Shown piece after piece: positions 32,917 to 41,553 of a DNA stretch of 53,641 nt; the stretch's first letter is position 1, and every line of letters starts with the position of its first letter. The notes below the pieces were generated by a model, which saw nothing but the letters and a program-made list of their open reading frames with translations, ran no database searches and was not told the DNA's origin. Both the position numbers and the translations under genes were made by a program. The stretch comes from Clostridia bacterium (lineage in GTDB: Bacteria > Bacillota_A > Clostridia > Christensenellales > Borkfalkiaceae): positions 1 through 53,641 of the forward strand of contig JAFTQI010000028.1 in NCBI GenBank assembly GCA_017462825.1, written 5' to 3'.

Positions 32917-35900
32917 TTATGCCATGTACGCGTTCAATACCTCTAAATCCAATTCAAAGACGTATTGATTATACGAATCGGAATTAGATACATACACTTC
33001 AAATACTACCGTCAAATTGTTGAGTTCAGCTTCTCCCAACGCAGCAATCGCTTCCACTAAATTATTCATCTTAACCGTATAGATATAGCTATCGCCAGCC
33101 GAATAGTAATCACTCCAAATGTTATTATACAAGTCTTCACTGCCCGTTTGTCTTTCCTCGTACAAATCGCCGTTCAAAATAATACCATTTTCGCCTTCGT
33201 TTGCTTCCAAATCGTAGTTCACGAAGAAATGCACGTCGTAATCGTATTCGTAAGGGTTATACAAACCGATCTTGTAGGTGTCAGCCGTATCCATATCTTC
33301 AAGAATGATATTGCCGTCGCCGTACGACGCTTTCGTGCCGCAAATCGTACAAACTTTCACACCTTCATTATTCAATTTGTAATTATGTCCGTTCGGTGCA
33401 TGGTAATGATAGCTTTGCGATTCGCCGCAATATGCGCATGCGTGTTTGCATTCTCTATACTGCGTACAGGAATAATCGTCAATGTAATAATGCTCATACG
33501 AGCCGTGACTTACGCCGCTATGCGTTTTGCCGCTCACCAAATCCGTTTCCACGTACGAACAACCGCTCCATTCGCGCGAATAACCGTATTCGATTTCACC
33601 CGTTTCAAAATCGTAGCACGCGTAATAAATTTCTCTGCCCGCGTCGTTGTAAACGCTCTTATACCACTCCGTAATCTTGCCGCAATCTTCACAAACGCGT
33701 TTATACGTGTTAGGATCGGAATCAACGTCTTCGGCGTCGTGACTCCACCACCAATCATACGCAAGATAAGTAAACGTCGTGCCGTCCGCAAGCGGGAATA
33801 CGTAATACTCGTATTCATAACGCTTACAACCTACGTTCGAACTCCAACCTTCTCTCGTATACGTATAGCCGCAATTTACAAGTTCATTATTATCGTTGAG
33901 ATGTTCTACGGAACAAGCGTAAACGTAAACTCGACGTCCTTTCGCTTCGTCATAATATTCCTCAACGCGATCGAATTCGCAGGTAAGAGCAGACGTCTTA
34001 CTATCTACATAGAGGTATTTATCCCCCGCGCCGCAAGGACATTCTTCAATCACCACCGTCAAGTCGCCGCAAAGCGCACCCGTTTTGAGAACCTTTTCCG
34101 AATAGCTCGTGGGGTGATGGCTTCCGCCGTCGTTTGTCCAACTATTCAAAATCTTATCGCAAACGGTACAGAAATATGTTTCCTTATAACCGTCTTCACA
34201 ACTCGTCGAGCCCTCCAAAAGCTCGTAGCGGTGCGCCGTCTTATGACCGTTTACCAACACTTCCGTATAATTATGACCGCAAACGGAACAAGTATACTTG
34301 TTGTAGCCCTGACCTTCACAGCCTACGGGATCTTTATGGCTTTGCAACTTATAGTTGTGCATGCCCATACCGTTTTCGGAATGTTTATCCCAATCGTACA
34401 TTGCGTACTTGCCCGATTTTTCGTTATAGAAGAAGGTTACGTCTTCCATATCCGCACCAGTTTCAAGCGAACCGTTATCCACTTCGATACCGATAGGCAT
34501 ACCGTCTTCGTTCATCCAAATGTACGCTTCCGCGTATTCATAAGTGAAGAAAGAAACATTATATTCTTTCCAGCCCGTACAATCGTCTATCGCAATAATT
34601 GCCGCCGCGTCAGTCGTCTTACCGAGCAAACCTTCCATTCTTGCGAGAATCTTCGTTGCCTCTACACCTTGATAGGTTTCTTTCCCGATCGTTTCTATAT
34701 CGATATCCCAAATGTTCATGCTCCAAAGATACTTTTCGCCGTCTTTCACGTCTACGATTGCATATACTTGTTCGTAGCGGCTTTCCTTATAAAGCAGCGT
34801 AGATTCTTTGAAATTAAGTGCCGATTTAAGACTTTCTGCCTTGTTAATCGCGTCCGTATAAGCACCGATATAGCTACCGTTCATCGTTACGTTGATCGAT
34901 CCGTTAATTACGGTATTCGTGCTGTATTCGTCTTCTTCACTCCCGTCTTTTTCGCCCGATATTTCAACGTCTTCTTTCTTAGAAACGCTCGACGACGTTT
35001 CAAAATTTACTTTAATGGAAACGGTAAGTAAGTTACCGAAATCATCCGTCGTAAAGGTAAGGTTTGTTTCTTCAAGCATCGTAACGATAGCGTCGATTCT
35101 ATCCGCGATAGGCGCAGGATCAACTTCGCCATAGGACGCGGTTGCCATTGCCCAAACCGTCGCTTGTTTGAAGGATTCCGCCATTTGCGAAATCATTTCT
35201 TCCGCTTGTTCTTCCGTTATCGGTTCTTCCGAACCGGACATTGCTCCAAGTAATTGAAGAAGAGTCACGTCTTTATATTGCGCAAGCATTTCACGAATAT
35301 TGAATGCGCCCATACCCTCGTCTTCTTCGACTTCGTCATCTTCTTCGTACGCCGCCGCAAGAGGTTTGAGCACCACCTCGCCTTGCTCTACGTCTTCTTG
35401 ATCCTGCCAACTGCTGTTGATGTTGCCGCCGTCATAGTCGGGATTCGGTTTTACCGTTCCGCTGCCGCCGCCGTTATAATCAGGGTTCGTGCTGCCACCC
35501 GCAGAACCGCCGAAGTTCGGCATCATACCGCTCATATTATTCATGAAGAAATCGATCAAGTCGTACACTTCTCCAATGTTTACGCCCCACAATATCGCTT
35601 CTTGAACCAACTCGATTTCCAACTGCGCGACCGTCTTATTGAGCGAATCGATGAGATATTCCACCGTCTTATCAAACGAGCCTTTACCGAAAACGAGATC
35701 GTAAAGCTCGTTGAGCTTGGTATTTACCAAATGATTGAATACTTCGTTCAAACGTTCGAAATTAATCGCGAACTGATAACCCGTCACCGTTTCCGTCTTA
35801 GTGAACACGTATTCGGTGATATTTTCGATAATATTGTTGAACGGACTGTCCGCTACCGCTTTAATCGACTCTATAATCGCCGTAACGCCGAGTTCGTCAA

Positions 35901-38034
35901 GCATTGCTTTCATTTGATCGCCGCCCGTAAACAACGTAAACATAAGCATTGCAGACGCAGGCATGTCTTCTTCCGATTGCGCCATAGACATCATCATTTC
36001 CTGATCGACGTACATCGTCATTTCACGGTCGGTGTTGTTTTCCACGTATTTTACGGCAATGTATACTTTACCGTCTTGCATCACAAGTTTTGCCGAACCG
36101 CTATACGCTTCGCCTTCTATCGCCGAGCCGTCCACGCCATAATTCGTTTCGGTCACCGAAACTGCACCTTCGCCTTTCCCGATCGCGCCCTTGTCGCCTT
36201 GCCCTATTTCCAACTTAATATCCGTAATCTGAATATCGTATACCGTCTTATAACGTCCGTCAGATTCAATATTTTGAATGTTCAGTTCTTTGATTTCTAC
36301 ACAAACCGTTTCCACATTTCCCAAGCTGTCGAAAAGGTTGAAATAGAAATTATTCACTTTCGACGCGTTAGGATCTGCCGCGCCGCAAACGCCGCACGTG
36401 CCGCTGACATAATTGTGACCCGTTGCCACTACGATATTATCCGAATAAGAAGCCGAGCAACCAGAGCAGGTGTAAAGCGTGTAGCCCTTTACCGTACAAG
36501 TAGGCGCGACTGTTTCTTGCACGTAGGTATGTGCAATCGCGTCTACACGGTCAGACATATACGTGTCGCCGCAATCGTTACAGGTATATTCCGTATACCC
36601 TTCCGCTGAACAGGTAGGCGCAACCGTTTCCTTTGCGTAATCGTGACCGTCCGCCAAAGCGGTTACGACGCGTTTCGTCGTTTCCGGCGCGTGGCATACT
36701 TTACACGTTTCAAACGTATAGCCGTCCGTCGTACAGTCGCCCTCCACCGTCTTGGTTTCGATCGTGTGTCCGTACACACGGCAACGCTGTGCCGCCGTCA
36801 AGCGTACGACTGAATACATCGAGAAGTGATCCGTTTCAAAGGTCGCAAAACCATTAGAATAGGTCGCGCGCATTTCTTCGATTTCACCGTTATCCGCTAT
36901 GTACCATACGACAATATTGTCGGGGTCTTCGTTAGCCGCCAACGTATAAGGGAGCGTTACTTTGATTTTACCGCCGAGTTTCCCGTCTTCCAACGTCTCG
37001 CCGTCTACGAGCATGTTGAAGTCGTACACGGTTGCGTTTGCAAACGCTTCTTTCTTTTCTTCGTCTTGAATCTTATCCGCCGCGCTGTTCTTCGTCGCTT
37101 CGTCAATTTCCCCTACCGAAAGGGAAACGTTTGTCGCGTTATCGAGCGCGCTTGCATTTTCAAGCTCGAGCTTTGCCACGTCCACGGCAACTTCTTTCGC
37201 CGATTTAAGCGTTTCCGCCGCAACGTCTTTACCGCTTTCAACCGCAACCGACGTTTTGGTCGCTCCGCAGCCATTGTTTTCGCATGCGTACGTCACTACG
37301 CCGTTTGCTGTGCTTTCTTCCACCCAAGCGTGCGCATTCGCGTCTGAATACGATTCTACAAACGTGCTTTCATCGCAATACTTGCAAGAATACTGCTTTT
37401 TGCCGTCCAAAACGCAAGACGCCGTTTGCGTGATTGTTACGTTATATTCGTGCTTATGAATTTCTTCGGTATGTGTCAATGGTTCTTCACATTGAGAACA
37501 GGTCGCCGTTTCGGTATAGTGATAAAGGCAACCCGATACCTGCGTTTCGCCCGCGCTAATCCAAGCGTTCGCCTCTACTTTATGTCCCGTCGCACGCGCT
37601 GTTGCGTCGCTGTAGCTCTTTCCACAGCCGCCGCAAGTATAGGACGTATACCCATCTGTCGTACATGTAGCGCCTACTACTTCGTCCGTAGTATACGAGT
37701 GGTTGAGGATTTCCGTCACGCCGTCCTTATAGCTATCGCCGCAACGGGAACAGGTATGATCGGTGTATCCCATCGCTTTACAAGTCGCCGCATACACGGT
37801 ATCCACGTATATGTGTCCGCCTTGGACGGTTTCTTCCTTCGTGTCCTTGCACTTTGTACAAACGAACTTGGTTTTACCGTCTCCCTCACAGGTCGCCGCT
37901 ACGAGCACTTTGGATTCTGTCCATTCGTGCTCACAGTTCTTTTTAGAACCCAAGCAAGCTGCTGTTGTGCCGAGCGTGATACACATCGTAAACGCGCCGA
38001 ACGAAAGCATTGCTTTTTTGAGCCATTTCTTCAT
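32917..38034 (-). CDS. Giant Cys-repeat surface lipoprotein
   Basis: 1705 residues. A signal peptide leads to TTAAC (C27), a likely lipid anchor. Zinc-ribbon-like repeats with the pattern ATCxxxGYTxYTCxxCGxSYxD...GH occur at about residues 34-260, 415-560 and, more diverged, 1230-1620. Between them is a region with a Ser/Thr and acidic linker and a Gly/Asn-rich hinge (about 845-875). Such repeats are common in clostridial surface proteins but their ligand is unknown; paired cysteines could bind metal or form disulphides. It has a perfect promoter with a palindrome over the -35, a strong GGAGGC site and its own terminator. No enzymatic domain was recognised. Confidence 0.85.
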   Translation of the reverse strand: MKKWLKKAMLSFGAFTMCITLGTTAACLGSKKNCEHEWTESKVLVAATCEGDGKTKFVCTKCKDTKEETVQGGHIYVDTVYAATCKAMGYTDHTCSRCGDSYKDGVTEILNHSYTTDEVVGATCTTDGYTSYTCGGCGKSYSDATARATGHKVEANAWISAGETQVSGCLYHYTETATCSQCEEPLTHTEEIHKHEYNVTITQTASCVLDGKKQYSCKYCDESTFVESYSDANAHAWVEESTANGVVTYACENNGCGATKTSVAVESGKDVAAETLKSAKEVAVDVAKLELENASALDNATNVSLSVGEIDEATKNSAADKIQDEEKKEAFANATVYDFNMLVDGETLEDGKLGGKIKVTLPYTLAANEDPDNIVVWYIADNGEIEEMRATYSNGFATFETDHFSMYSVVRLTAAQRCRVYGHTIETKTVEGDCTTDGYTFETCKVCHAPETTKRVVTALADGHDYAKETVAPTCSAEGYTEYTCNDCGDTYMSDRVDAIAHTYVQETVAPTCTVKGYTLYTCSGCSASYSDNIVVATGHNYVSGTCGVCGAADPNASKVNNFYFNLFDSLGNVETVCVEIKELNIQNIESDGRYKTVYDIQITDIKLEIGQGDKGAIGKGEGAVSVTETNYGVDGSAIEGEAYSGSAKLVMQDGKVYIAVKYVENNTDREMTMYVDQEMMMSMAQSEEDMPASAMLMFTLFTGGDQMKAMLDELGVTAIIESIKAVADSPFNNIIENITEYVFTKTETVTGYQFAINFERLNEVFNHLVNTKLNELYDLVFGKGSFDKTVEYLIDSLNKTVAQLEIELVQEAILWGVNIGEVYDLIDFFMNNMSGMMPNFGGSAGGSTNPDYNGGGSGTVKPNPDYDGGNINSSWQDQEDVEQGEVVLKPLAAAYEEDDEVEEDEGMGAFNIREMLAQYKDVTLLQLLGAMSGSEEPITEEQAEEMISQMAESFKQATVWAMATASYGEVDPAPIADRIDAIVTMLEETNLTFTTDDFGNLLTVSIKVNFETSSSVSKKEDVEISGEKDGSEEDEYSTNTVINGSINVTMNGSYIGAYTDAINKAESLKSALNFKESTLLYKESRYEQVYAIVDVKDGEKYLWSMNIWDIDIETIGKETYQGVEATKILARMEGLLGKTTDAAAIIAIDDCTGWKEYNVSFFTYEYAEAYIWMNEDGMPIGIEVDNGSLETGADMEDVTFFYNEKSGKYAMYDWDKHSENGMGMHNYKLQSHKDPVGCEGQGYNKYTCSVCGHNYTEVLVNGHKTAHRYELLEGSTSCEDGYKETYFCTVCDKILNSWTNDGGSHHPTSYSEKVLKTGALCGDLTVVIEECPCGAGDKYLYVDSKTSALTCEFDRVEEYYDEAKGRRVYVYACSVEHLNDNNELVNCGYTYTREGWSSNVGCKRYEYEYYVFPLADGTTFTYLAYDWWWSHDAEDVDSDPNTYKRVCEDCGKITEWYKSVYNDAGREIYYACYDFETGEIEYGYSREWSGCSYVETDLVSGKTHSGVSHGSYEHYYIDDYSCTQYRECKHACAYCGESQSYHYHAPNGHNYKLNNEGVKVCTICGTKASYGDGNIILEDMDTADTYKIGLYNPYEYDYDVHFFVNYDLEANEGENGIILNGDLYEERQTGSEDLYNNIWSDYYSAGDSYIYTVKMNNLVEAIAALGEAELNNLTVVFEVYVSNSDSYNQYVFELDLEVLNAYMA

Positions 38035-38108
38035 AAAAAGCCTCCAAAAAATATTATTTTCTTTCTTTTGCCTATAAAAATATATTATATATATTTTCCA
38101 ATATCATA

Positions 38109-38150
38109 ATTATATGCCCGTCTTTTATTTTTGTCAAGCATTTATGCTTG
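38109..38150 (-). promoter_or_regulatory. Promoter of the giant lipoprotein with overlapping palindrome
   Basis: Perfect TTGACA (38137-38132), 17 nt, TATAAT (38114-38109). The palindrome CAAGCATTTATGCTTG (38135-38150) shares its last three bases with the -35, a position suited to a repressor or activator. Confidence 0.88.
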
Positions 38151-38229
38151 TTAAATCGTTAACTTTTTTGCATTTTCCTTCCCCGCATTGATTATTGCAT
38201 GAAAATCCTTTCCACAATCGAAAATATCG

Positions 38230-38259
38230 TTGACAAATTTATTTGCGATGTGTTATACT
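38230..38259 (+). promoter_or_regulatory. asnA promoter
   Basis: TTGACA (38230-38235), 18 nt, TATACT (38254-38259), about 30 bp before the asnA start. Confidence 0.85.
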
Positions 38260-38289
38260 ATCCAAAATACCTACGAGGAGCAAAGCGTT

Positions 38290-39297
38290 ATGAGCAAGGT
38301 AATCATTCCCAAAGATTATAAAACGGCTTTGAATTTATATGATACGCAAACGGCAATCGGGCTTTTGAAAAGGACTTTCGAAGAAAGACTCTGCCTTGCG
38401 CTCAATTTAAAACGTGTTTCCGCTCCTTTGTTCGTCGATCCTACCACGGGTTTGAACGACGATTTAAGCGGTGTGGAACGCGCGGTTAAGTTCGACTTAA
38501 AGGAAACGGGTAAGGACGCCGTTGTCGTACATTCGCTTGCGAAATGGAAACGTATGGCGCTCTCCGTCTACGGTTTTTCCGCAGGAGAAGGCCTGTATAC
38601 GGACATGAACGCAATCCGTCGCGACGAAGAAATGGATAATCTACACTCCGTCTACACCGATCAATGGGATTGGGAAAAAATCATCACGCGCGACACGCGC
38701 AATCTCGACTATTTGAAGAAAGTCGTGCAAGGAATCGTGGGCGCGATTTGCGACACGCTAGATTTCTTGAAATGTCGCTATCCCCAAATCAACGTGGCGC
38801 TTTGCCGTACGGTAAGCTTTATCACGGCGCAAGAGTTAGAAGACCTCTATCCCTCGCTTTCGTCCAAGGAACGGGAAAACGCTTACTTGAAAGAACACAA
38901 AACGGCATTTATTATGCAAATCGGTGACAAGCTTCGCTCGGGCAAACCGCACGATTCGCGTGCGCCAGACTACGACGATTGGGCACTCAACGGCGATATC
39001 CTTTTTTGGGACGACGTTTTAGATTGCGCCATGGAAATCTCGTCCATGGGTATTCGTGTCGACGAAAAATCGCTCGACGAACAGCTCACGAAAGCCAACG
39101 CGAACGAGCGCCGCGGACTTCCTTTCCACAAGGCACTCTTAAACGGCGAACTCCCCTTGACAATGGGCGGAGGCATCGGTCAATCCCGCCTTTCCATGCT
39201 CCTTTTAGGCAAAGCGCACATCGGAGAAGTGCAAGTCTCCCTTTGGGACGACGAAACCAAGCGGGTATGTAAAGAAAACGGCATCGTTTTGCTGTAA
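38290..39297 (+). CDS. asnA: Aspartate-ammonia ligase (asparagine synthetase A)
   Basis: A 335-residue ammonia-dependent asparagine synthetase, related to class II aminoacyl-tRNA synthetases. Family blocks are VSAPLFVDPTTGLNDDLSG, VVHSLAKWKRMAL, TDMNAIRRDEEMDNLHSVYV-like sequence ending in TDQWDWEK, and the C-terminal LTMGGGIGQSRLSML. ATG 38290 follows GAGGAG. Monocistronic, with a strong promoter and a 14-bp terminator. The use of free ammonia fits an anaerobic gut setting. Confidence 0.97.
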   Translation: MSKVIIPKDYKTALNLYDTQTAIGLLKRTFEERLCLALNLKRVSAPLFVDPTTGLNDDLSGVERAVKFDLKETGKDAVVVHSLAKWKRMALSVYGFSAGEGLYTDMNAIRRDEEMDNLHSVYTDQWDWEKIITRDTRNLDYLKKVVQGIVGAICDTLDFLKCRYPQINVALCRTVSFITAQELEDLYPSLSSKERENAYLKEHKTAFIMQIGDKLRSGKPHDSRAPDYDDWALNGDILFWDDVLDCAMEISSMGIRVDEKSLDEQLTKANANERRGLPFHKALLNGELPLTMGGGIGQSRLSMLLLGKAHIGEVQVSLWDDETKRVCKENGIVLL

Positions 39298-39314
39298 ATT
39301 CCATACTTTTTCGC

Positions 39315-39360
39315 ATAGAAAAGCGGTGAAGCAAAGATCTTGCTTCACCGCTTATTTTTT
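39315..39360. terminator. Bidirectional terminator between asnA and metK
   Basis: A perfect 14-bp stem (39321-39334 with 39340-39353). The plus side is followed by ATTTTTTATT for asnA; the minus side reads TTTTCTATG for metK. Confidence 0.9.
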
Positions 39361-39363
39361 ATT

Positions 39364-39382
39364 TCATCGCATACCTGCCTAG
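39364..39382 (-). repeat. Dispersed repeat copy I (after metK stop)
   Basis: TCATCGCATACCTGCCTAG matches 15 consensus positions; it begins about 12 bases after the metK stop. Confidence 0.5.
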
Positions 39383-39394
39383 TTCATTTTGTAT

Positions 39395-40558
39395 TTACAA
39401 ATACTTTTTGAGCGCTTCCACCCTATCCGTTTGCTCCCAAGAGAAACCTTTGTAACCGAAGTGTCCGTACGCCGCCGTTTTCTTGAAAACGGGGTTGCGA
39501 AGCTTCAATTCACGGATAATCGCGTACGGGCGAAGATCGAATTCTTTCTTCACGATTTCCACAAGCGTTTCATCGTCTACCTTGCCCGTACCGTAGGAAT
39601 TTACGAATACGGAAACGGGTTTCGCCACGCCGATTGCATAAGCAACTTGGATTTCCACTTCATCAGCCAAGCCTGCCGCGACCAAGTTTTTTGCAATATA
39701 ACGGCTGTAATACGCCGCGCTTCTATCCACCTTCGTGGGGTCTTTACCCGAGAACGCGCCGCCGCCATGCGCACATCTGCCGCCGTACGTATCGACAATG
39801 ATTTTTCTGCCCGTCAAACCGCTATCCCCTTCCGGACCGCCAATTTCAAATCTACCCGTCGGATTGACGTAAATTTTCGTATTTTCGTCCATAAGCTCCG
39901 CGGGCACGATTTCGTCAATGACGTATTTTTTCATATCCGCGCGGATTTGTTCTTGGGAAACGACCGCGTCGTGTTGTGTGGAAACAACCACCGTATCCAC
40001 ACGTTTTGCTACGCCGTCTGCGTATTCAACGGTCACCTGCGTCTTGCCGTCAGGACGAAGATAGGACAAAAGCCCGCTCTTTCTCACGTCCGTCAAACGC
40101 TTTGCCAAGCGGTGGGATAAAGAAAGTGTGAGCGGCATCAATTCTTTCGTTTCTCTGCACGCGTAACCGAACATCATACCTTGGTCGCCCGCGCCGAGCT
40201 GATCGGCTTCGTCGCCGCCCGACGTTTTCTTTTCCAAGGACGCATTTACACCCATCGCAATATCGGGCGACTGCTGATGAATCGCCGTGATAATCTTGCA
40301 TTTATCATAAGAGAACGTACCGAAATCATAGCCGATTTCCTTGATAATTTCTCTTGCTTTTTCTTCGTAGTCTACTTCCGCCGTGGTCGTGACTTCGCCC
40401 ATAATCAAGAGCGTATCGAACGCCGCGGCGCACTCGATAGCGGCGCGAGCCATCGGGTCTTGCACTAAAATCGCGTCAAGGATACCGTCGGAAATATTGT
40501 CACAAACCTTGTCAGGATGTCCTTCCGTGACGCTTTCACTTGTAAAAAACTTTTTCAT
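39395..40558 (-). CDS. metK: S-adenosylmethionine synthetase
   Basis: A 387-residue enzyme that makes SAM from methionine and ATP. Signatures are [19 protein letters not shown] at the N-terminus (ATP and methionine binding), [12 protein letters not shown] in the first third and [19 protein letters not shown] near the C-terminal domain. Full length. ATG 40558 follows TGGAGG. A perfect promoter lies upstream. The 66-nt leader has only a short hairpin and no recognised SAM riboswitch, unlike many Bacillota metK genes. Confidence 0.98.
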   Translation of the reverse strand: MKKFFTSESVTEGHPDKVCDNISDGILDAILVQDPMARAAIECAAAFDTLLIMGEVTTTAEVDYEEKAREIIKEIGYDFGTFSYDKCKIITAIHQQSPDIAMGVNASLEKKTSGGDEADQLGAGDQGMMFGYACRETKELMPLTLSLSHRLAKRLTDVRKSGLLSYLRPDGKTQVTVEYADGVAKRVDTVVVSTQHDAVVSQEQIRADMKKYVIDEIVPAELMDENTKIYVNPTGRFEIGGPEGDSGLTGRKIIVDTYGGRCAHGGGAFSGKDPTKVDRSAAYYSRYIAKNLVAAGLADEVEIQVAYAIGVAKPVSVFVNSYGTGKVDDETLVEIVKKEFDLRPYAIIRELKLRNPVFKKTAAYGHFGYKGFSWEQTDRVEALKKYL

Positions 40559-40585
40559 GTAAATCCTCCATTATCGGATATAAGT

Positions 40586-40653
40586 GGGCGAACATAATTC
40601 ACCCCTGCGCTTGTCCAGTATTACATTATATATCTTTTTTTGCTATTTGTCAA
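40586..40653 (-). promoter_or_regulatory. metK promoter and leader hairpin
   Basis: Perfect TTGACA (40653-40648), 17 nt, TATAAT (40630-40625). The leader holds a 7-bp hairpin (GGGTGAA at 40604-40598 with TTCGCCC at 40592-40586), too small for an S-box. Confidence 0.88.
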
Positions 40654-40755
40654 CTTATTTCTTCACGCGCGTGCAATACTTTTCAATACTTATCAAAGTA
40701 AATGGTATACTTAAAGTTAAAGCGATTTACTCCCAACAATACGGATAGATTTTAT

Positions 40756-40789
40756 AAGGTCGCGGTGTAATACCACGACTTTATTTTTC
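40756..40789 (+). terminator. Isolated plus-strand terminator (possible small RNA end)
   Basis: AAGGTCG-GGT and ACC-CGACTTT arms are followed by ATTTTTCAATTTT. No plus-strand gene precedes it. A TATACT at 40702-40707 could drive a transcript of about 70-80 nt ending here; its -35 is weak. Confidence 0.5.
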
Positions 40790-40798
40790 AATTTTAAA

Positions 40799-40837
40799 AG
40801 CCCCGAAAATCGGGGCTGTGGCGCAGGAAGAGGGATT
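40799..40837 (-). pseudogene. 19-nt tRNA-Ser 3' end remnant with its own terminator
   Basis: Bases 40819-40837 are identical to the last 19 nt (through CCA) of the tRNA-Ser fragment at 41027. On the minus strand the stem AGCCCCGA/TCGGGGCT (40817-40810 with 40806-40799) and a TTTTAAAAT tail follow. It may be a second, older junction of a tRNA-targeting element. Confidence 0.6.
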
Positions 40838-40970
40838 TGCGCCTTTAGCGGTGCGCCCCGCTCCGACGTTATCAACGTCGTCCTTTGCCGTCAATTTTAC
40901 CGTAATTCAATCATCATAAGGCAAAGCGTTTTGCACTCGCAAAACGGCTCCCACCCTCGAATCCCTCTTC
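40827..40970. other. Compact multi-hairpin element bounded by inverted tRNA-Ser sequence
   Basis: An 11-bp outer inverted repeat (GAAGAGGGATT at 40827-40837, AATCCCTCTTC at 40960-40970), taken from the tRNA-Ser T-arm, encloses three clear hairpins: CGACGTT/AACGTCG (40864-40880), CTTTGCC/GGCAAAG (40883-40926) and CGTTTTGC/GCAAAACG (40927-40946). A shorter GCGC/GCGC pair also lies near 40840-40857. No ORF. It could be a structured RNA or the remains of a small mobile element; neither is proved. Confidence 0.55.
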
Positions 40971-40985
40971 AACAATCTATATACA

Positions 40986-41027
40986 ACACAAAAAGGGCCA
41001 CCCTTGTCTGGATGTCCCTTGTTGTGT
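40986..41027 (-). terminator. Terminator of the tRNA-Ser fragment
   Basis: A 12-bp stem with one mismatch (41027-41016 with 40997-40986). The minus strand contains CCCTTTTTGTG at its end. It is the native downstream end of the tRNA gene. Confidence 0.6.
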
Positions 41028-41082
41028 GGCGCAGGAAGAGGGATTCGAACCCCCGTGGGGTTGCCCCCAAACGGTTTTCAAG
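41027..41082 (-). pseudogene. 3' fragment of tRNA-Ser(UGA): predicted attachment-site copy
   Basis: From the anticodon loop CUUGAAAA (anticodon UGA at 41080-41078) through a long variable arm, T-arm GGUUCGAAUCC and CCA end (41029-41027), the minus strand is a normal tRNA-Ser. The 5' half is missing and unrelated DNA follows. Such 3' half copies are the displaced end left by tyrosine-recombinase elements that integrate at tRNA anticodon loops. The intact tRNA should be at the other end of the element. Confidence 0.82.
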
Positions 41083-41177
41083 AAATTGACAGCATTTCCC
41101 GTTTCGTCCCTAACACTCCCTAATCGTGTGGGTTTTTACCCCAAAAATCGCCCTCTTTTGCACGTTTTTTGCATTTT

Positions 41178-41208
41178 TGCGAGAAATTTGCGAGAAAAAT
41201 GCGAGAAA
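41178..41208 (+). repeat. Three direct repeats TGCGAGAAA at 11-bp spacing
   Basis: Copies start at 41178, 41189 and 41200, one helical turn apart, about 100 bp inside the tRNA fragment. This layout suits arm-type sites for an integrase or excisionase. Confidence 0.65.
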
Positions 41209-41289
41209 ACTCTACCCCCGATTAGCCTAATTTTCTTCATTTTTTCTTCCGTTTCGTCATCGGCAAATTTTGAATAAGGAAGATAAAAA

Positions 41290-41553
41290 ATGACCAAAGA
41301 AGAAAAGATTCAAGAGCTTGAACGCATGTTCAAAAACTGCCCCGAAATTTTAACTCCCATAAAAGCAAGCCGTTTCGCTCCCATCGGTAAAAACGGCATC
41401 TACGAGCTTATCAAGAAACAAGAGCTTCGCGCGTTCAATTACCGTGGCTCGTACCTAATTGCCAAGGCGGACCTTATCGAATATCTTGCCGACCACAGCG
41501 ACGACGAAAGCCCCAAACGTTTCTCTATCGGGAAAGGCAGGCAATCCAAATGA
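41290..41553 (+). CDS. Excisionase-like HTH protein
   Basis: An 87-residue protein. The central part (ASRFAPIGKNGIYELIKKQE, then LRAFNYRGSYLIAKADLIEYL) is a MerR/excisionase-type winged HTH as used by Xis proteins of integrative elements. The tail is basic. A Shine-Dalgarno AAGGAAG precedes ATG 41290. It overlaps the next gene by four bases (ATGA). Its position beside an attachment site and phased repeats fits a role in excision control, though no integrase remains in view. Confidence 0.7.
   Translation: MTKEEKIQELERMFKNCPEILTPIKASRFAPIGKNGIYELIKKQELRAFNYRGSYLIAKADLIEYLADHSDDESPKRFSIGKGRQSK

Noticed and set aside
33148..36609. Two long plus-strand open frames opposite the giant lipoprotein
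   Set aside because: Antisense shadows of a repetitive, biased coding sequence; composition is Arg/Phe/Val-rich and unlike real proteins.
40559..40625. SAM riboswitch upstream of metK
   Set aside because: The leader is only about 66 nt with one 7-bp hairpin; none of the S-box, SMK or other SAM aptamer blocks is present.
41026..41277. Plus-strand ORF starting MAQEEGFEPPWGC
   Set aside because: It is read from the antisense of the tRNA-Ser fragment, a well-known false-ORF source.
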